The notes below the pieces were generated by a model. That model had not been told where the DNA came from. It saw nothing but the letters and a program-made list of their open reading frames with translations, and ran no database searches. Shown piece after piece: positions 11,095 to 38,789 of a stretch of DNA of 38,789 nt (the stretch's first letter is position 1; each line of letters begins with the position of its first letter). Origin of the DNA: Mnemiopsis leidyi (Eukaryota > Ctenophora > Tentaculata > Lobata > Bolinopsidae); the NCBI GenBank assembly GCA_000226015.1, contig JH152723.1, forward strand, positions 47,251 through 86,039. The letters are read 5' to 3'. The position numbers were made by a program, and so were the translations under genes.

Positions 11095-12580
11095 AGGGTG
11101 GTGGCAACCACCCCAGAAAAGACACTTAACAAAAAAATTGTGAACATCTAGACTTTTCTTAATCGATTTGTCGTCCAATTTCAGTCCGGGTTCAAATTTA
11201 AAAAAAGTTGCCGCCCCCCTAGTATGACAACATGAAGTGTGGTATACGATAGATAAGATAGATTTCATCACGTTCTGTGGCTAAGGCTATGTCAAAATTC
11301 GCTCCGACCCCTCTAAGGGCCCTTTAAAGCCTTGAAGGCTCTTAAAAAGGCCCAAAAAAGTCTCCAAATCGGGGGACGAATTAGAGTCCAAAGTCCAAAC
11401 GGAAAGAGATAGAGTCATGAAAATTTCAGGTATTGTAAATATCATGACGTTCTGTGCATAAGGAATATTAATGGTAGGAAAAGGTTAAGTTTAGTTGAAG
11501 TCTTGTAACTCTACCACCTTAAGTTAAGGCGTGATGCGCTTTATGCGCGTGCGCAGACTCCGCCTCACGAAAAAAGGCGTTCCCAAACTCGTAGAGACTC
11601 GACTGGGGACCTTGAATAAACTCAACCTTTTTGCCACGGTTTCAATTTGAGTATGGCACTTCTGGTAAGCTTAACTCACTTCTTTATATGTATCTAAGGG
11701 ATCTAAATTGACGATTTTAAGAATTTTACCTGTTAAAATCTCCCGAAAAATATGGGCTAGGTCGGAGCCACGCGTTCCGGGTCGAGTAGAAGCCTGAGAT
11801 TTTTTTGGATGTTATTTAGCCCCAAGAGCAACAGATTAGCCTTGACACCTAATTATTCAATGATATTTTTGTTTTGGTTTTTTTGAACTGGTCTAATTAA
11901 GGATATGTGAAAATTTGATCTGAAAGCCTTTAAGGGCCTTTAAAGGCCTTTAAGGCCCTTAAAATGGAAATTTTTTAACTTTGAGCTAGAAAAAAGTTAG
12001 ACCAGTATTTTGGTGTAAAATTTGACTAGGAATCCGAATTTGATAGCTTCGGAGCCGGAAAATGATCATGTGACCCCTTAAGCGACCCCTTATAAGGCCC
12101 AAAATGGAAATTTTCAACTTTAAGCTAGGAAAAACGTTAGATCAGTATTTTGACGTAAAATTTGAGGATGAATCCGACTTTGATAGTTTCGAATCCGAAA
12201 AATTTTCACATGACCTCTAAAGTGACACCTTACAAGCCCCTAAAATTGAGATTTTCTAATTTGAGCTAAAAGAAAAGTTAGACCTACATTTTGACGTATG
12301 GCAGTCCCATAGCTTAAAACCGTACTTAGAACCCCTTTTTGGCCTTTATTGGCCCCACATAGCCAGAAAATGAAAATTTTCAACTTTTAGGTAGAAGTTA
12401 GACTAGTAGTTTCACGTAAAATTTGACGAGGAATCCGAATTTGATAGTTTTGAAGCCGAAAGAATATTACGTGACCCCTTCTTCTTCAACAAGAAGAAAA
12501 GGTAAACCAGCATTCATTCGTGAAATTGAAACGACGTGTCTTCTCTGGCTGGAGGCACGCTTTGCGTTTTGCGACTGATT
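11095..12580. mobile_element. Dispersed non-autonomous element (about 1.5 kb), full copy
   Basis: The left end is AGGGTGGTGGCAACCACC and the right end is GGCACGCTTTGCGTTTTGCG plus ACTG. The empty site is visible in copies 0 and B (CAGACGAATTTAATCTTAATAACC), whereas here the element separates GACGAATT from TTGATCTTAAC, giving a short target duplication of about 3-4 bp (ATT). Near the left end GGGTGGTGGCAAC and GTTGCCGCCCCCC form an inverted pair about 120 bp apart. Inside are several about 115-bp direct subrepeats (AAAATTTTCAACTTT, then AAAAAGTTAGACCAGTA, then GAATCCGAATTTGATAG). No ORF is supported, so it is presumably moved in trans. Confidence 0.75.
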
Positions 12581-12659
12581 TGATCTTAACAACCGCGACC
12601 GGTAAAAATCTCCATCAAAATTTTTCAAAAATTTAACTGAAGCCAATAACAACTATGAC

Positions 12660-12997
12660 TCTGAACTCTCACCACAACACTTAAGGGAAGTGTCGTGTCG
12701 AGAAATGACTTTCAAAGCAAATATCCAGCAGCGCCTCATTTAGCAGTGGTGTGTGACTGTCCTTTACACTTATAGAGCTCATTAAGGACACGTGCACGTG
12801 TCCGTAGCTTGTGATTGGTCACAGCAAGGCACGAGTTTCTGCCAACGTAAAACCTTGAATTTAATATCGGATTGAATGAGTTCATTTACGTTATGAATGA
12901 TTATTAGTTTTGCAAGTGTATTTTTGTATCACGTACGTCTAATATGTCACGTCCGTTTAACACGGTTTTTGTCGGCTGGGTGGTGTAGTGGTTAGTG
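12660..12997. other. Duplication junction A/B with tRNA-like fragment
   Basis: 12900-12950 returns to copy-B-like sequence (TTTTGCAAGTGTATTTTTGT). 12660-12900 is extra relative to copies 0 and B. At 12975-12997 there is GGTGGTGTAGTGGTTAGTGA, which resembles a tRNA A-box region as found at the head of tRNA-derived SINEs. Copy B starts directly after it at about 12998. Confidence 0.4.
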
Positions 12998-13259
12998 ACT
13001 TCTGAAAAACCTGCTACCTTTAGCTGTTTAATTTTGTTGATAATTAATTTACTAAACATAATTTATCAATTGAATTTAATTTCAAATGTCAAATAGTTGT
13101 GTGTTTTTCATTTAAGTTAAAAGTATAATTTGTATCCTTTCAGACTCAAATTCGTTAAGTTCCTATTCAATTATTGAAGAAATTTTGTTCTCTGAATTCC
13201 TGATACACACCGTTGCTATTATATTAAAGCTAACCTCAGTCCCTATTTAGTTCATAGTC

Positions 13260-38789
<25,530 letters not shown>

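Larger units (their letters stand above)
6315..12950 (+). repeat. Segmental duplication copy A of the MCM5 5' region
   Basis: Collinear with 12998-22322. 6315-6876 matches 13000-13537. 6877 onward matches from about 16971, including the SOUL gene. 8785-10450 matches the foldback element at 18865-21577. 10450-11094 plus 12581-12660 and 12900-12950 match 21580-22322. Relative to copy B it lacks about 3.4 kb (13538-16971: MCM5 exon 2 end, exons 3-4 and the whole lectin gene) and it carries a 1.5-kb insertion at 11095-12580. Divergence from copy B is clearly higher than that between copy 0 and copy B, so it is an older duplication. Confidence 0.85.

Overview
This is a metazoan nuclear genomic window. 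It is AT-rich, its genes are split by GT-AG introns, and it is crowded with dispersed repeats. Gene content (KIF4 and MCM5, two nested SOUL heme-binding genes, a secreted bulb-type lectin, an orphan rhodopsin-like GPCR) together with retroelement relics of a style common in cnidarians and other marine invertebrates suggests a cnidarian-like invertebrate. The species cannot be fixed from the sequence alone.

Layout. 1-1200 is a nearly identical copy of 21977-23267 and carries two intact MCM5 zinc-ribbon exons. 1201-3849 holds a hairpin repeat, featureless AT-rich DNA and a 34-bp satellite. 3850-5849 (+) holds the last five exons of a chromokinesin KIF4 gene. 6315-12950 is a decayed tandem copy of the MCM5 5' region: a broken MCM5 fragment, an apparently functional secreted SOUL gene (7254-8439, -), and transposon-rich DNA. 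12998 to the end is the apparently functional MCM5 gene (+). Its first 17 coding exons can be placed exactly (13260-38183, 1917 nt, 639 codons, all phases consistent). The next exon begins inside a 49-bp tandem repeat at the window end.

MCM5 introns host other genes, all on the opposite strand: a five-exon secreted B-lectin gene in intron 3, a second SOUL gene in intron 5, and a single-exon GPCR plus a GPCR pseudogene fragment in intron 11. Intron 12 holds retroelement relics (an RT-element C-terminus, a GIY-YIG fragment and LINE-like pieces).

Repeat architecture is the most distinctive aspect. There are three partial copies of the MCM5 5' block (called 0, A and B here). A long foldback-type element made of TCCGCC/GGCGGA motifs precedes the duplication. 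A second dispersed element shows clear filled versus empty sites between copies. Several small tandem duplications sit directly on splice acceptors or within coding sequence, including a 7-bp duplication that breaks the GPCR frame. KIF4 and MCM5 both act on chromosomes (mitotic chromosome structure and replication licensing). The nested genes have no obvious functional link to them. I found no operon-like or clearly new molecular system; the novelty is structural.
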